Below are positions 34,208 through 44,461 of a DNA stretch of 64,000 nt, one piece after another. The stretch's first letter is position 1, and each line of letters starts with the position of its first letter. Made by a program: the position numbers and the translations under genes. The DNA is from Stropharia rugosoannulata (taxonomy: Eukaryota > Basidiomycota > Agaricomycetes > Agaricales > Strophariaceae), in contig JANCIK010000006.1 of the NCBI GenBank assembly GCA_028532985.1, positions 62,001-126,000 on the forward strand, read 5' to 3'. The notes beneath the pieces are model-generated. The model was not told the origin of the DNA. It searched no databases and was given only the letters and a program-made list of their open reading frames with translations.

Positions 34208-34621
34208 ATGAGACTTTATGAACAGCTGCTCTCTCTCCAAACAGTGCCGCCCATATGCGCGCGATATGTGACGAGCGAAACGGCCCAAGTCAAATGCACG
34301 CTCCCGGTCTTCCTCAGCAGTTGCCGCCGCTCTCTTTACGCCATCTATCAGACCCCGATGTAAAGCTGAAAATCTCCTCAGCATCACTCCATACAAAAGC
34401 TCAAGAGTTAGTTCGTGAACGCTACGACGATGGTACCTCCAAATTACACGGCACGTACCAGCGTCATGCCGTTGAAGCGTACAGGAGCGCTATGGATGGG
34501 CATTATTCCACCCGATATGCACTGGAGAATGTTTGAGAAACGTTATCACAACGACGCGAGCGCTATAGGTAAGGAGCTCAAAAAAGTCCTTGCAAAGGAG
34601 AACACCAAGGCTCTGCTTTAG
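34208..34621 (+). pseudogene. Unrecognised gene fragment
   Basis: The segment opens with MRLYEQLLSLQ and stays open for about 50 codons. A second frame then encodes a plausible C-terminal exon (PLKRTGALWMGIIPPDMHW..., ending KELKKVLAKENTKALL and a stop). I could not join the two with a phase-consistent intron, so it may be broken. The last 20 codons and downstream sequence recur at 56876-57050 with few changes, so this region has been copied elsewhere. Confidence 0.3.
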
Positions 34622-34739
34622 AACAAGTTGTAGAGTATCAGGTTTTTGTTGCATACACCCGACTCGGAATCTTCTCCATTATGTTTTCTGAGGTTCATTT
34701 TTGATCCTGTACCCCTCGACAGTTCACATATGAAGTCAA

Positions 34740-36150
34740 CAAAGTATAAAATTGCTACTGAGATCTGGCTATTTGGAACGTAAGAGAAGCAGTTTTTGCG
34801 GAGCATGTTGAGAAAGATGGATAGGTATTTTGTATCGGCACGGCATGGAGATGCCGTTCGGTGTGATGTATGATGCCGGCACCGGGACATGCCGGTGTGC
34901 CCGACGTGGCAAATTTGGTTTTGTGGGTTACTTGTTGGTTACTTGTGTACTTTGCCAATGCTAGATGCCCCTAGTTGATGATAGCGAAGCCCACGTCTAC
35001 TCTCAAGGTAGAAATGTCGCGGATGTGGATGAGCATGAACGGGTTCTCTGAATGTATCGGTGATGGTGAGTGGACTTGACCTTGTCTGCTGTATTTGCTT
35101 CACGCCCAGTCTTGTATGCTCGAGTCCTCCCTCACGCGTTGTTCTCCCCGCGTTTCCACCGCCCTCTTCGCTTTTCCACGGCGTGCTTAGCATTGGCTCA
35201 CGTACGCCCACGCGCAAACTTCATTTCGGGCTGCCTCCCTCTCTCTCCCCTTCCGGCTCTCCGCCCCGATGCAACCTCTGTGTACTGCTTCCGTGCTTTT
35301 CTCTCGTTGCCGATGCTACCCTGCCCCATGCGCCGTGACCCAAGTCTGAACATGCTACTTGATCACTACCTTTCGCTTTGGTATGAGATTGTCGCTTAGC
35401 CCTGCCCCAGGATAAACCCACTCACCAGGCCACTTTTTCTTTTTCAAGGCGTGTATATTAGCCGTCTTCAGCGAGACTTGCTCTGACACGTGGTCTCCTG
35501 CTCTCCTTCCGTGCCCCCGAGCTCGCCACCCAACATCCACGCCCCGCGCTTCATGCTACTAAAATTTCGCACTCTGCCGTGCTACCCTGTCCCGTGCATC
35601 CTCGCGCCCTCGTTGCATGCATCAGGCTCTCTGTCGTATATCGGTCCTGCCACTACGATGCGCCCCGGATACTTTCAAATGGCCACCCTGGTTCTGCGCG
35701 CTCGGCGGCTGTCCAGAAAGAGCTGTAGTATGCGCATCGCTATACATCAGTTCTGCCATAACCTATCCCATCCCGGTCATCACATCACATCGGGCGGTGA
35801 ATGAACTTCCTTCCGTCCCCTTCCAGTCCCCTCTCCTGAGATCCTCTCTGCCTATCCCCCACATACGCTCCCGAGGCTCCCTGGCTGCTTCTACTGTCGC
35901 CGGGTTTTCAGCCTAATTACCCCATCTTTGCTCACGGACCAAGCACCTCGTCGCGCTCCCGCTCCTGTGTTGCATTCTTCACACGTCTCCCCCTTGCTAA
36001 CCTTGTCCCTTTTGCACTCGTCATCATCCTACGCATCTCATCGCATACATCCTCATTTGATTCTACTCTGTAGACCTCCCATCAGCCCTACTATTCCTAC
36101 TGCAGCCTTGCCTCAGGTATTAGTGGATACTGCAGCTTGCGCCTAGTTCT
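34740..36150 (-). repeat. R1 large noncoding repeat, reverse orientation, partial
   Basis: Reverse R1 copy with the R2 core at 34770-34930. Modules such as GGTATGAGATTGTCGC (about 35.38 kb) are the reverse complement of the ...CTCGTACC module of forward copies. The Y-rich plus strand has several open frames that I reject as artefacts. Confidence 0.55.
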
Positions 36151-36444
36151 TGTCCGTGATTACGCATGTTCACGTCGTCTCCAGATCTCAGTAACATCTG
36201 TCTGTGAGCGAGCGATATGTATGTCGCTGTAAACTTCTTCCTGATCAGTTATATCCTCTATAACGATCCAGTCATGGACCAGTAGATATTCATAATAATA
36301 TTATAAGTCTTTTTATGGCATTTGCCGCATACTAAGACTAATACGACATTCTTGGATTAAGTATTACAAGGAGAACATCGAAGACATCATTTTGATCCCA
36401 CAAATCCCCCGCTTCAGATGTCACTTAATGGCTATCAACAATAA

Positions 36445-36980
36445 ATGGGCGCAGTTCTGGAATTGGAATTCAAAGAAGAGGATCCTGAATGGAGGGCATA
36501 CTCCTCATGACAGGCCATCAGCGGGATTTTCCTTGCTTCGAACGTACTGTGTCACAAAGGTGCACACGTGCAATTATGAGCCGCGGAAAATTTGTGGATG
36601 TGTCGAAAGAAAAGATTGCTTGGCTTACTTCTGCCTTCTTGTTTTATTTCTCCAGCCTTCGACGATACCTTGGTTGTCCCCATAAACTCTGGCGTGAGAG
36701 CCGGGTCTGATCATCATGCAGAGAATGCGCACAAGAAACTCGAACCCGACGGCCTCAGCCCACCTAATATCACGTTCTTCGGCTTGCCATCCTGCAGGTC
36801 ACCGTCGCCCTACCGGATGCACAAAAGATGTCCGCGGAGGCATCTGCAACTTGGCCGAAGATCCCTCCAGCTGAACTGAGCCCGAAATTGTTGTTCGTGT
36901 TCGTGTACCTTTTCCCTCGTTCCCAACATTTCTATGCCACAGGAGTCGCCTGTCGCATTCCCCCGGATACGTCCGCCTAG
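36445..36980 (+). pseudogene. Relic of an unrecognised protein-coding gene
   Basis: Pieces of coding-like sequence follow each other: MGAVLELEFKEEDPEWRAYSS-type sequence, a TGA, then an in-frame continuation to CHK. A possible intron (about 36.56-36.65 kb, ending TTTCTCCAG) leads to AFDDTLVVPINSG and THE-rich to PPNITFFGLP sequence. After one frame shift, LQVTVALPDAQKMSAEAS... continues to a stop. Codon-like texture is continuous but needs a stop bypass and a frameshift, so I call it a pseudogene. No second copy or family recognised. Confidence 0.3.
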
Positions 36981-37254
36981 TAGGTCTCACTCTCTCTCTT
37001 CAAGCTTTACCTTCTCAAGGCGCGTATTCACCCTCCCTCATCTCTTCCGGAATCCGGCCTAGCCGTCGCCAGCGTGACTCGCTCCACCAATGTCCCATTA
37101 TGCAGTATTAGTATTACTGATTGATTGCCAAATGATGATTCCGAAAACGACGAATATCTCTTACGCGTTTCAGGGACCTACTGACATACACGAGACATGG
37201 AGATCTGCACGGGCCACTATAATTCTTGTTGGGTGCCTATTTTTGGATCCTCTG

Positions 37255-38435
37255 GATTGGTACTTATAAAGCTTGAGCCCGTCGGTCACGCTGTGTTACT
37301 AGCCGTAGCTTCTAGTAAGCAGGCGTAGGAAGAACACGCTAAACATCTGGAAATTTTTACAACATGTAACTGTAAGGAAGGCAATAAGGCACTCTTCTTT
37401 GATGGTTGAGGCGAACATAAATAGAACGAAGGGACGCTCGCGTATAAACATGTAGTAGTATATTACCGGCAAAACATGGAACCAGATTTTTCGCACTCAA
37501 CAGCCTCCTCATTGAAACGATTCCAATCCCTCCTGTCCTTCCACATGTCCATTCAAACTATTGGTCCTGGGTGTTTGTTGTCGTGCGGGTGCAACGAGCG
37601 GTACTGCACATTCAATCAAACACTCGGTGTTCGCGATGAGCCTTTGGAATTTGGTGACGAGCCAGGTGGGCAGTACTAAAGGGCCGTATTACATTCCTGT
37701 GGGTTCTCACCTATCTTTCTGTTTGGAGTGATACGGCCGTCCCTTCCTACTCAAGCTGAAGAACACAGAGTGTCAGAGACTGGCCCAGCTCAAGTGGCTC
37801 GTAAATCTCCGTCGGGTGAACATCAAATCAGTATGCCGCGGATCGTTTCAGAGCCTGCAGCTGGAAATAGTGGACGAGCTCATGAGAAAGTATTGCCGCG
37901 TATGTGGTCTCTCGAGTATGAAAAGGATTTGAATATAAGAAATATCATTTTTAGTGGTCGGAAGCACTCTTCTCAGAGGTCCCAACGATGAATATGAGGC
38001 TAAAGGGGTACGCATACAAGGTCAAAGGTGCGTTAAGGTGCAGTCCGCTCCTTCGGTCCAGTGGGTAAAAGAAATAACTGACATGCCAATCACTAAAAGG
38101 CTTGCAGACGCGGAGACGTCGCCCAGACGTGGCTCGAAGAGGAAGGCAGAAGCCTTGGATCCACGAGAGCAAGCGGGGGATTTGCCTCTTTATCCCTTAC
38201 CGGGCACACTGCATAACAGCAATGTCAAGCAATCAGAGGGGTCAACGCCTTCTACACAGCGATGTGTAATCAGGACGAGTGAGCCACTTAATGAAGCTAC
38301 TAGATATAATGCTGATTCTATTTTAATCCCCGTACGATTGCAAACCAGATGATTTTCCATTGAATACACAAGAAAGGACCATCCATTATACCATAAACTT
38401 GACCGGCAAATGCGGCACCCCTAACGGAGTCTCCG
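37255..38435 (+). repeat. Segmental duplication A, right copy, first part
   Basis: Inverted match to 6.2-7.37 kb. It continues after the two insertions at 39861-39923 and from 44462 on. Confidence 0.85.
37476..38352 (+). CDS. Unrecognised protein X, 243 aa, with a nuclear-localisation-like motif
   Basis: Three exons in consistent phase: 37476-37665, 37756-37899 and 37955-38352. Both introns are GT-AG and both are conserved in the inverted paralogue (6347-7164). Exon 1 includes a Cys cluster (GPGCLLSCGCN..YC). Exon 2 is hydrophilic (SETGPAQV). Exon 3 contains IQGQRCVKVQ..PSVQW and the basic RRGSKRKAEALD, likely a nuclear localisation signal. Compared with the left copy, indels in exon 2 are multiples of three. 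The transcript may continue into segment Y (44483-44803), which repeats a similar basic motif; if so, the two transposons lie within its intron. No family recognised. Confidence 0.45.
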
Positions 38436-39860
38436 CACCTAATGCGACCACTTATGTGCACATATCTAGCTAATTAGCACAAAACATGTGTGCAAGAAGT
38501 GTTCTTACCAGCACATGCTAACGTGCACAAGCCCTTCTAACGGAGTGAACCACGTCCTGGTGCCACAATGCTTCTCGGAAGAACCGGCTTGCTTCTAGTT
38601 GCTGTTATACCCCACGGCAGCTCACGGCATGGGACTCTGGGATACGGCAGTCACAGCATTTCGGTGACCACCTAAATTCTTATTGCGGGCCGTCACCTGG
38701 ATTTGTGACCGCGCCTGGGGCATGCAACGAAGCAACAAATTCAAAGTGCGGTGGCACGCGCGCGCGCACAGGTATGCGGTGCATACCACTGCAAATCACT
38801 TTGTGTGCAACGGCAGCCACTCCATTGTAATTAGAACTTTCACATGAATAATTTTCCATTAGAACTCTGGTTGGGTAAATGTATCCACCTTCACTCTGTT
38901 GAATTGTAAAATCTGGCTGCCTAGGACATCTCTACCTATTTAAATACCAGCTATATGTATTTAATGTATACAACAATCAGCAATCATCGATGATCGTGGC
39001 CTATTAGATGAGAGTGTGGGGCAAGTGTCGGGATATTTAGTCTATATTCTCACGCCTCGGACCGAGCTGACACCACGGAGTCGTCCTTCCACCTGCTCTA
39101 GCGCGCGGACCCTTCATCTGCACAAGGGAGAGCACTGGCGACTAAGCATTTAAAATATTCCGAGAATCCCAACTGGCTCCCAACTTTAGGAACACTTGTT
39201 GCAGTAAGTCATGACACCTCACTTCGGGTTCAAGCTGTGTGATCTTATGAAGTACTGGAGTGTGCGACGTCAGTTTATGATGACTTACAGTGAATATGAA
39301 TTCAATGTACAATCTGTTTGTGTCAGTTCTGTCTTCCAGAGAAGTCTCATAATGGTATGATAGCAATATGCCAAGAAGTGTACGAAGTGAATGGGTGTGT
39401 ACATATTTGAGCAGGATAGCCTATAGATGTCATATTATATGTACATGGGAGATAGTGAAATACAATAAACGTGTAGCTTGCATATGAGTCGAAAACAAGT
39501 CGCCATTTTTTAGGCCAGCTACTATATACTACTCAGTATGAGGTTGCAGACTCGCACTGTTGCACACAAGTCGCACACGGGGTCGCATACAGGTCGCACA
39601 CGGGTCGCACACATTTATATTTATACGAGTGTTTGTACTGAATATACCTGATCATAGCCAATAAACGGCAATCCGTGCCGGACCGCAGCTGTAGCCGGCA
39701 TACAGCCGTACTGTGCCGTGTGACGCCGAACAGGCGCTATCCATGATCACTGGTACGCGCACACTGTGCACATTACCACGTGCTTATGAGCACAAACCGT
39801 GCACAGGCTAACTGTGCTGGTTAGCACTACTGTGTGCACATAAATAGTAGTACTGGCTCA
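38436..39860. mobile_element. Non-autonomous 1.43-kb insertion with a 6-bp target duplication
   Basis: Flanked by TCTCCG at 38430-38435 and 39861-39866. The duplicate block at 6.2 kb has a single CGGAGA (6204-6209) at this point and no insertion, which fixes the boundaries. The two ends are imperfect inverted repeats of each other below the tip (TTATGTGCACA...AGCACA near 38.45 kb and its complement near 39.84 kb). The inside is rich in GTGCAC and CGGCA words. It has no open frame longer than about 75 codons and no transposase motif, so it depends on an element elsewhere. Confidence 0.75.
39560..39612 (+). repeat. Short tandem repeat GTCGCACACGG
   Basis: About five imperfect tandem copies of an 11-12-mer (GTCGCACACGG / GTCGCATACAG) inside the 1.43-kb element. 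Confidence 0.7.
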
Positions 39861-39918
39861 TCTCCGGGCTCTGTGCCACTGAGAACCAGCCTCAAGGCAC
39901 ATATATGTCTCCAAGGTA

Positions 39919-39923
39919 GGTTA
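39919..39923. repeat. Target-site duplication GGTTA, left
   Basis: GGTTA directly precedes the 5' LTR and recurs directly after the 3' LTR (44462-44466). The empty site in the left duplicate has one TAACC (6147-6151). Confidence 0.9.
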
Positions 39924-40311
39924 TGTTGACATGGCACCTGCGCATTATTGCGAGCAAGCGGTGGCCACTGGTGGCCAACGCTTGGTACACGCTTTAGTGG
40001 CCTCGGCCACAAAGTGTTCTACATATTGTTACGGTATGGCCACCTTAAGTGGCATGGACAATTGCTTTGGTAGGGCCACCTTAAGTGGCACGGACTTTTA
40101 GGTATAAATACACCGCATATTCATCATGGTACCCCAATCAGTGTATTCTATCGATTGGGGTATGTACTCTCATTCACACTAACTCTACCTACACATAACT
40201 TACAAAATAACCTAGATCAACGCTTACCAGTGATCTAGGTAACTAATCAATCAGTGTATTCTATCGATTGGGATCAACGCTTACCGGTGATCTAGGGTTT
40301 ACTTTTCAACA
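39924..40311 (+). repeat. 5' LTR of the copia element
   Basis: TGTTGAC...TTTTCAACA. It contains two palindromes GCCACCTTAAGTGGC (40039-40053 and 40075-40089) just upstream of a TATAAATA box (40103-40110). Further down is a repeated dyad CTAGATCA...TGATCTAG. It differs from the 3' LTR only near 40228 (A against G). Confidence 0.95.
40039..40110 (+). promoter_or_regulatory. LTR promoter: paired palindromes and TATA box
   Basis: Two identical 15-bp palindromes spaced 36 bp apart precede TATAAATA (40103-40110). The arrangement suggests a paired dimeric-factor binding site in front of the core promoter; the role is inferred. Confidence 0.5.
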
Positions 40312-40322
40312 GGTTATGAGCC
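40312..40322 (+). promoter_or_regulatory. Primer binding site, half-tRNA type
   Basis: GGTTATGAGCC directly after the 5' LTR is complementary to the anticodon stem-loop of initiator tRNA-Met (GGCUCAUAACC, with the CAU anticodon). Copia elements are known to prime with an internally cut tRNA-iMet half molecule. Confidence 0.65.
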
Positions 40323-40470
40323 ATTTCCTATAAGCTCTACGAAAAGATCACGGTCCGCATTCATCACCCCCGATCTCATCTCATCAGGCCACTTTCGCCT
40401 ACTTTGCTCTTTGTGCATCTTGCCCCTTTTACGGCCTTTGCACACTCTCTGGACACTTTCTCTCTAGTCT

Positions 40471-43400
40471 ATGTCGGTCAAGGGTGAGCTATCCGATTTC
40501 GAGCCTGTTTCCATGCCGTCACCACGACCCATGTCCCCTTCCACTACATCTCCACCCGACGTTCCGGACCCCAGCGATGCCTCTCATCCATCAGTTGTTT
40601 GGCAGAAACTGCACCCCCGCAGTGGTGGCGACCTGCTTGATCGCACTAAGGCTAACTGGATCTCATGGAGCCGCGCCGCCTCTCATGCCTTTGATATGTC
40701 CGGACTTGGTGATCACATCTTGCCCCCCCCCGCCTCCAGTCCTCCCCATCCCACGCGCCAGCCTGTCGCATTCCGCAATTGGACCAAGAATGACCGTGCT
40801 GTTCGCGCTTATATTCTTGATGGCTGTGTACCTGAGGAGGAGAAATTTGTGAAGGACAAGCTGTCCGCGTATGGCTGTTGGGACGCACTCCGTGCTCGTC
40901 ATGAGAATCAAGGCCCCATTCGCCAAGCTCAGCTAATCGAGAAAGTGGTCGGCAAAACCTTCCCTCGCGATGCCAATATGCTCAAAACCGTCCATGACCA
41001 GATTCATTCCCTCAATCTCGCATTTGACATGCCTGGGGGACTTTCTAAAGAGACCTTTATTTGTGTTGTACTTCTTATGAATATGGGCACAGGTCTCGAT
41101 CACCTTCGTGCTAACGCACAGCGCGACCTGCACAAATCATCACAGGATGCCCCTTTCACTGTCCAGAATCTCCTGTCTTACATCGAAAGCGAGCACGATG
41201 TTGTCCTTTCTGAAGCTTCCCGTTCCGGCGCTGCCTCCACCTCCCTTGCTATGGCCGCCACCTCCGATCGCAAACCTTCCCGCTCCTCTGACAACTGCGA
41301 CAACTGCGGTAAGCCTCGCCACATCGCCAAATACTGCGTCAAGCCTGGTGGCGGATTTGAGGGCAAGACCATTGAGGAAGCGCGCGCCCAGCGCCTTAAG
41401 GACTCTGGAAAAAGCAAAGCATCTCCCAGCGGAGGAGGAGCAAAGAAACTGGTAGTTCCCGCCGGAAAGATTGCTTTCAACGGTACTGATTCGACAGGCA
41501 AAGCATTTGTCATGTACCTCGACACCAACAGCATGTCCTCTCAGACCACAGACACCGTAGCTTTTGCAGGTCTCCCATCCATCAATACAGACTCACCAAC
41601 CTTCACACCAAATGAGGACTTCCACTTCATTACCTCCACCGACAATCTTGAAGGAATTGACACGGCCTATGCTACGATTGGTGTATCAGAATCAGATGGT
41701 TTTATTGAATACCAATCCTCGGTTGACTGGAATATACAGGTTCGCGTGGCTGATGACGTCGTTTTGTCGAGTACCCACTCAGACAATCGCCTCTCTATAA
41801 GCGACCACCCCTACCATGCAGACTCCGCAGCATCATGCCACATTACCCCAGAACGATCTGACTTCACCAATCTCCGTCCCGCTGTCAACCGACGCATCAG
41901 AGGTGTCAACGGATCAGTGATCATCGCTACTGGGATAGGCGACGTCGTTCTAATCATCGACGACTTAGGGTCAACCCTCACCCTGAAAGATGTCCTCTAC
42001 ATCCCTCAAGCTACTGTTCGTCTACTTAGTGTCAGTTCATTGGCTCGCGACTCCCAGGTCGATTCACACTTCAATAATGAAGTCTGCTGGTTCACAAACC
42101 GTCTCACTAGCAAGATCCTTGCCCGAGGAATCCTACAACCTTCTAACCTCTATGCCATCACCACTATCGGTCAAGGAACCATGCCACCAGACTCAGCCTT
42201 CAGTGTCACGACCGACGTGCACGAGCTACACAAGTGGCACCTAAAGTATGGTCACGCAGACTATGGCATTATCCAGGCCATGGCTCGCACAGGTACGATC
42301 TCTGGTATGTCATCCTCTATTGCCAATGCACCCATCCCTAAATGTGACGCCTGTATCCTTGGGAAACAGACTAAGGCCTCCGTGCCTAAAACACGCCAGG
42401 AGGGGGAAGGGCATAGAGCGACTAGACGACTGGAGAAGGTATTTGTAGACCTACAAGGACTGCATGTAGTACAAGCTCGGGGACAGTACCAATATACTAT
42501 GAACATTATTGATGATTGCACGTCGTTTGTTTGGTCAGTGGCTCTAAAACACAAGAGCGAAGCAGCACCGAAGCTCCGCGCATGGACATTACAACAGGAG
42601 AACTTAACCAAGGAGAAGGTTGGTATCTTTTACATGGACAATGGGGAACTAAAGTCAGATGAAATGCTTGCTTGGTTTGCGGACCATGGCATTAGCTACC
42701 ACTTTACTGCTCCTCACACGTCCGCGCACATTGGCAGGGTTGAGCGCCTACATCGCACCCTGCTAAATAAAGCACGCACCATGCGACTCTACTCACACTG
42801 TCCACTCGACATGTGGCTCGAATTTTATATGACCGCAGTCTATCTACACAATCGCACTCCTGTGAAATCACTACCCCAAGTTACAACCCCCTATGAAGCC
42901 TGGCACAAACACCCCTCTGAGACTTCCCACCTACGTGAAATTGGAAGCCGCTGTTTTGTCCTGATCCTCAACCAACATAACCCCAAGCTCTATGCTCGCT
43001 CTACCGAATGTATTCTAGTAGGGTACGACCTAAACTCGAAGACATACAGATGCTACCATCGCGCTAGCCACACCATTTATTCTTCCTTTCATGTTCGCTT
43101 CATAGAACATGACCAAGAACTACCGCCCTTACCAGCTCCATCAACGGCACCACCTACTTCCACTTCATCCCTATCCGATATCGCACGCGATTGCACTTCC
43201 CACACCGTCTCGCTCTCACAAACCGCACTTATCGACCGTGTGGTAACCCAGTTCGGCCAAACTCATGCCCACCCCACCTCTGTCCCCATGAACCCCGGAC
43301 TGAAGCTTCGCCGACCGGATCCAAAATCCTTTTCTGCTGATGACCGTGCCACCCTGGCCAAACTCCCCTACCGATCACTTGTCGGCACGCTCCTGTACCT

Positions 43401-44025
43401 CGTCTCCGGGACCCGCGGTGACTGCACATATGCTGTCCAACAGCTGTGCCAGTTCCTCGATTGTTATTCTTACGCACATTGGAACGCCGCAATACAGGTC
43501 GTCCGCTACCTCAAAGGCACGCGCGACCTTAAATTAGTCCTCGGCGGTTTCGGATCTATCAATCTTGCTGGCTTCACCGACTCCGACTGGGCCAACTGTC
43601 TGGACACCAGGAGGAGCGTTGGTGGGTATGCATTCACCTTGGGGTCAGGCATTATCTCTTGGAGCACGAAGAAACAGAAAACTGTTGCATCCTCGTCATG
43701 CGAAGCTGAGTACACAGCTGGCTATGAAGCATGCAAAGAGGCCATTTGGCTAAGGATGTTACTGAAAGCCATCGACTTTGCCCCAGAAGGAGCAACCACC
43801 ATTTACTGCGACAACAATGCCGCCATTAACCTCTCTGAAGACCCAGCCTTGCACCAACGCGTCAAACATGTTGATCTTAAATATCATTTTCTCCGCGAAC
43901 GAGTGCAAGCCGGCGAAATCAAAGTCCTCTACATCAACACAAACGACAACGTCGCTGATCTATTTACCAAAGCCCTCGAACGCACCAGGTTCACGAGACT
44001 CCGTGGACTATTAGGACTCAAGTGA
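40471..44025 (+). CDS. gag-pol: Copia gag-pol polyprotein, 1184 aa, with reverse transcriptase core deleted
   Basis: One frame from the ATG at 40471. Order: Gag region (about 40-260), CCHC zinc knuckle CDNCGKPRHIAKYC (about 276-289), protease with DSAAS where DSGAS is usual (about 451), integrase zinc finger (H..H...CDACILGK, about 586-632), and integrase core with D about 658 (FVDLQG), D about 722 (YMDNGEL, one Gly fewer than the common DNGGEF) and E about 758 (VERLHRTL). After FIEHDQELP and a Ser/Thr/Pro linker the sequence jumps to DIARD...HTVSLSQ, which normally follows the reverse transcriptase palm. The YVDD-containing domain (roughly 250-300 residues) is therefore missing. RNase H follows intact (TDSDWA, SCEAEY, HVDLKYHF, NVADLFTK). 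The frame is otherwise undamaged, so Gag and integrase could still be made. Confidence 0.95.
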   Translation: MSVKGELSDFEPVSMPSPRPMSPSTTSPPDVPDPSDASHPSVVWQKLHPRSGGDLLDRTKANWISWSRAASHAFDMSGLGDHILPPPASSPPHPTRQPVAFRNWTKNDRAVRAYILDGCVPEEEKFVKDKLSAYGCWDALRARHENQGPIRQAQLIEKVVGKTFPRDANMLKTVHDQIHSLNLAFDMPGGLSKETFICVVLLMNMGTGLDHLRANAQRDLHKSSQDAPFTVQNLLSYIESEHDVVLSEASRSGAASTSLAMAATSDRKPSRSSDNCDNCGKPRHIAKYCVKPGGGFEGKTIEEARAQRLKDSGKSKASPSGGGAKKLVVPAGKIAFNGTDSTGKAFVMYLDTNSMSSQTTDTVAFAGLPSINTDSPTFTPNEDFHFITSTDNLEGIDTAYATIGVSESDGFIEYQSSVDWNIQVRVADDVVLSSTHSDNRLSISDHPYHADSAASCHITPERSDFTNLRPAVNRRIRGVNGSVIIATGIGDVVLIIDDLGSTLTLKDVLYIPQATVRLLSVSSLARDSQVDSHFNNEVCWFTNRLTSKILARGILQPSNLYAITTIGQGTMPPDSAFSVTTDVHELHKWHLKYGHADYGIIQAMARTGTISGMSSSIANAPIPKCDACILGKQTKASVPKTRQEGEGHRATRRLEKVFVDLQGLHVVQARGQYQYTMNIIDDCTSFVWSVALKHKSEAAPKLRAWTLQQENLTKEKVGIFYMDNGELKSDEMLAWFADHGISYHFTAPHTSAHIGRVERLHRTLLNKARTMRLYSHCPLDMWLEFYMTAVYLHNRTPVKSLPQVTTPYEAWHKHPSETSHLREIGSRCFVLILNQHNPKLYARSTECILVGYDLNSKTYRCYHRASHTIYSSFHVRFIEHDQELPPLPAPSTAPPTSTSSLSDIARDCTSHTVSLSQTALIDRVVTQFGQTHAHPTSVPMNPGLKLRRPDPKSFSADDRATLAKLPYRSLVGTLLYLVSGTRGDCTYAVQQLCQFLDCYSYAHWNAAIQVVRYLKGTRDLKLVLGGFGSINLAGFTDSDWANCLDTRRSVGGYAFTLGSGIISWSTKKQKTVASSSCEAEYTAGYEACKEAIWLRMLLKAIDFAPEGATTIYCDNNAAINLSEDPALHQRVKHVDLKYHFLRERVQAGEIKVLYINTNDNVADLFTKALERTRFTRLRGLLGLK

Positions 44026-44061
44026 TTACTTGACCGGTCTTACATTCAGGAGGAGCTGCTT

Positions 44062-44073
44062 GGTGAGGAGGAG
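44062..44073 (+). other. Polypurine tract of the copia element
   Basis: GGTGAGGAGGAG immediately upstream of the 3' LTR; plus-strand priming site. Confidence 0.7.
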
Positions 44074-44461
44074 TGTTGACATGGCACCTGCGCATTATTG
44101 CGAGCAAGCGGTGGCCACTGGTGGCCAACGCTTGGTACACGCTTTAGTGGCCTCGGCCACAAAGTGTTCTACATATTGTTACGGTATGGCCACCTTAAGT
44201 GGCATGGACAATTGCTTTGGTAGGGCCACCTTAAGTGGCACGGACTTTTAGGTATAAATACACCGCATATTCATCATGGTACCCCAATCAGTGTATTCTA
44301 TCGATTGGGGTATGTACTCTCATTCACACTAACTCTACCTACACATAACTTACAAAATAACCTAGATCAACGCTTACCGGTGATCTAGGTAACTAATCAA
44401 TCAGTGTATTCTATCGATTGGGATCAACGCTTACCGGTGATCTAGGGTTTACTTTTCAACA
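44074..44461 (+). repeat. 3' LTR of the copia element
   Basis: Same length (388 bp) and sequence as the 5' LTR except one base; followed directly by GGTTA (44462-44466). Confidence 0.95.

Larger units (their letters stand above)
39924..44461 (+). mobile_element. Ty1/copia LTR retrotransposon, 4538 bp, complete but lacking the RT core
   Basis: 388-bp LTRs flank an internal region with PBS, one long gag-pol frame and a polypurine tract, and the target duplication is 5 bp. By eye the two LTRs differ at one position in 388, so insertion is recent. The polyprotein lacks the reverse transcriptase core, so the copy cannot be autonomous. It sits 63 bp downstream of the 1.43-kb element within duplication A. 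Confidence 0.95.

Noticed and set aside
39924..44461. Possible viral origin of the copia and gypsy polyproteins
   Set aside because: LTRs, target duplications, domain order and the absence of an envelope mark them as ordinary fungal LTR retrotransposons.
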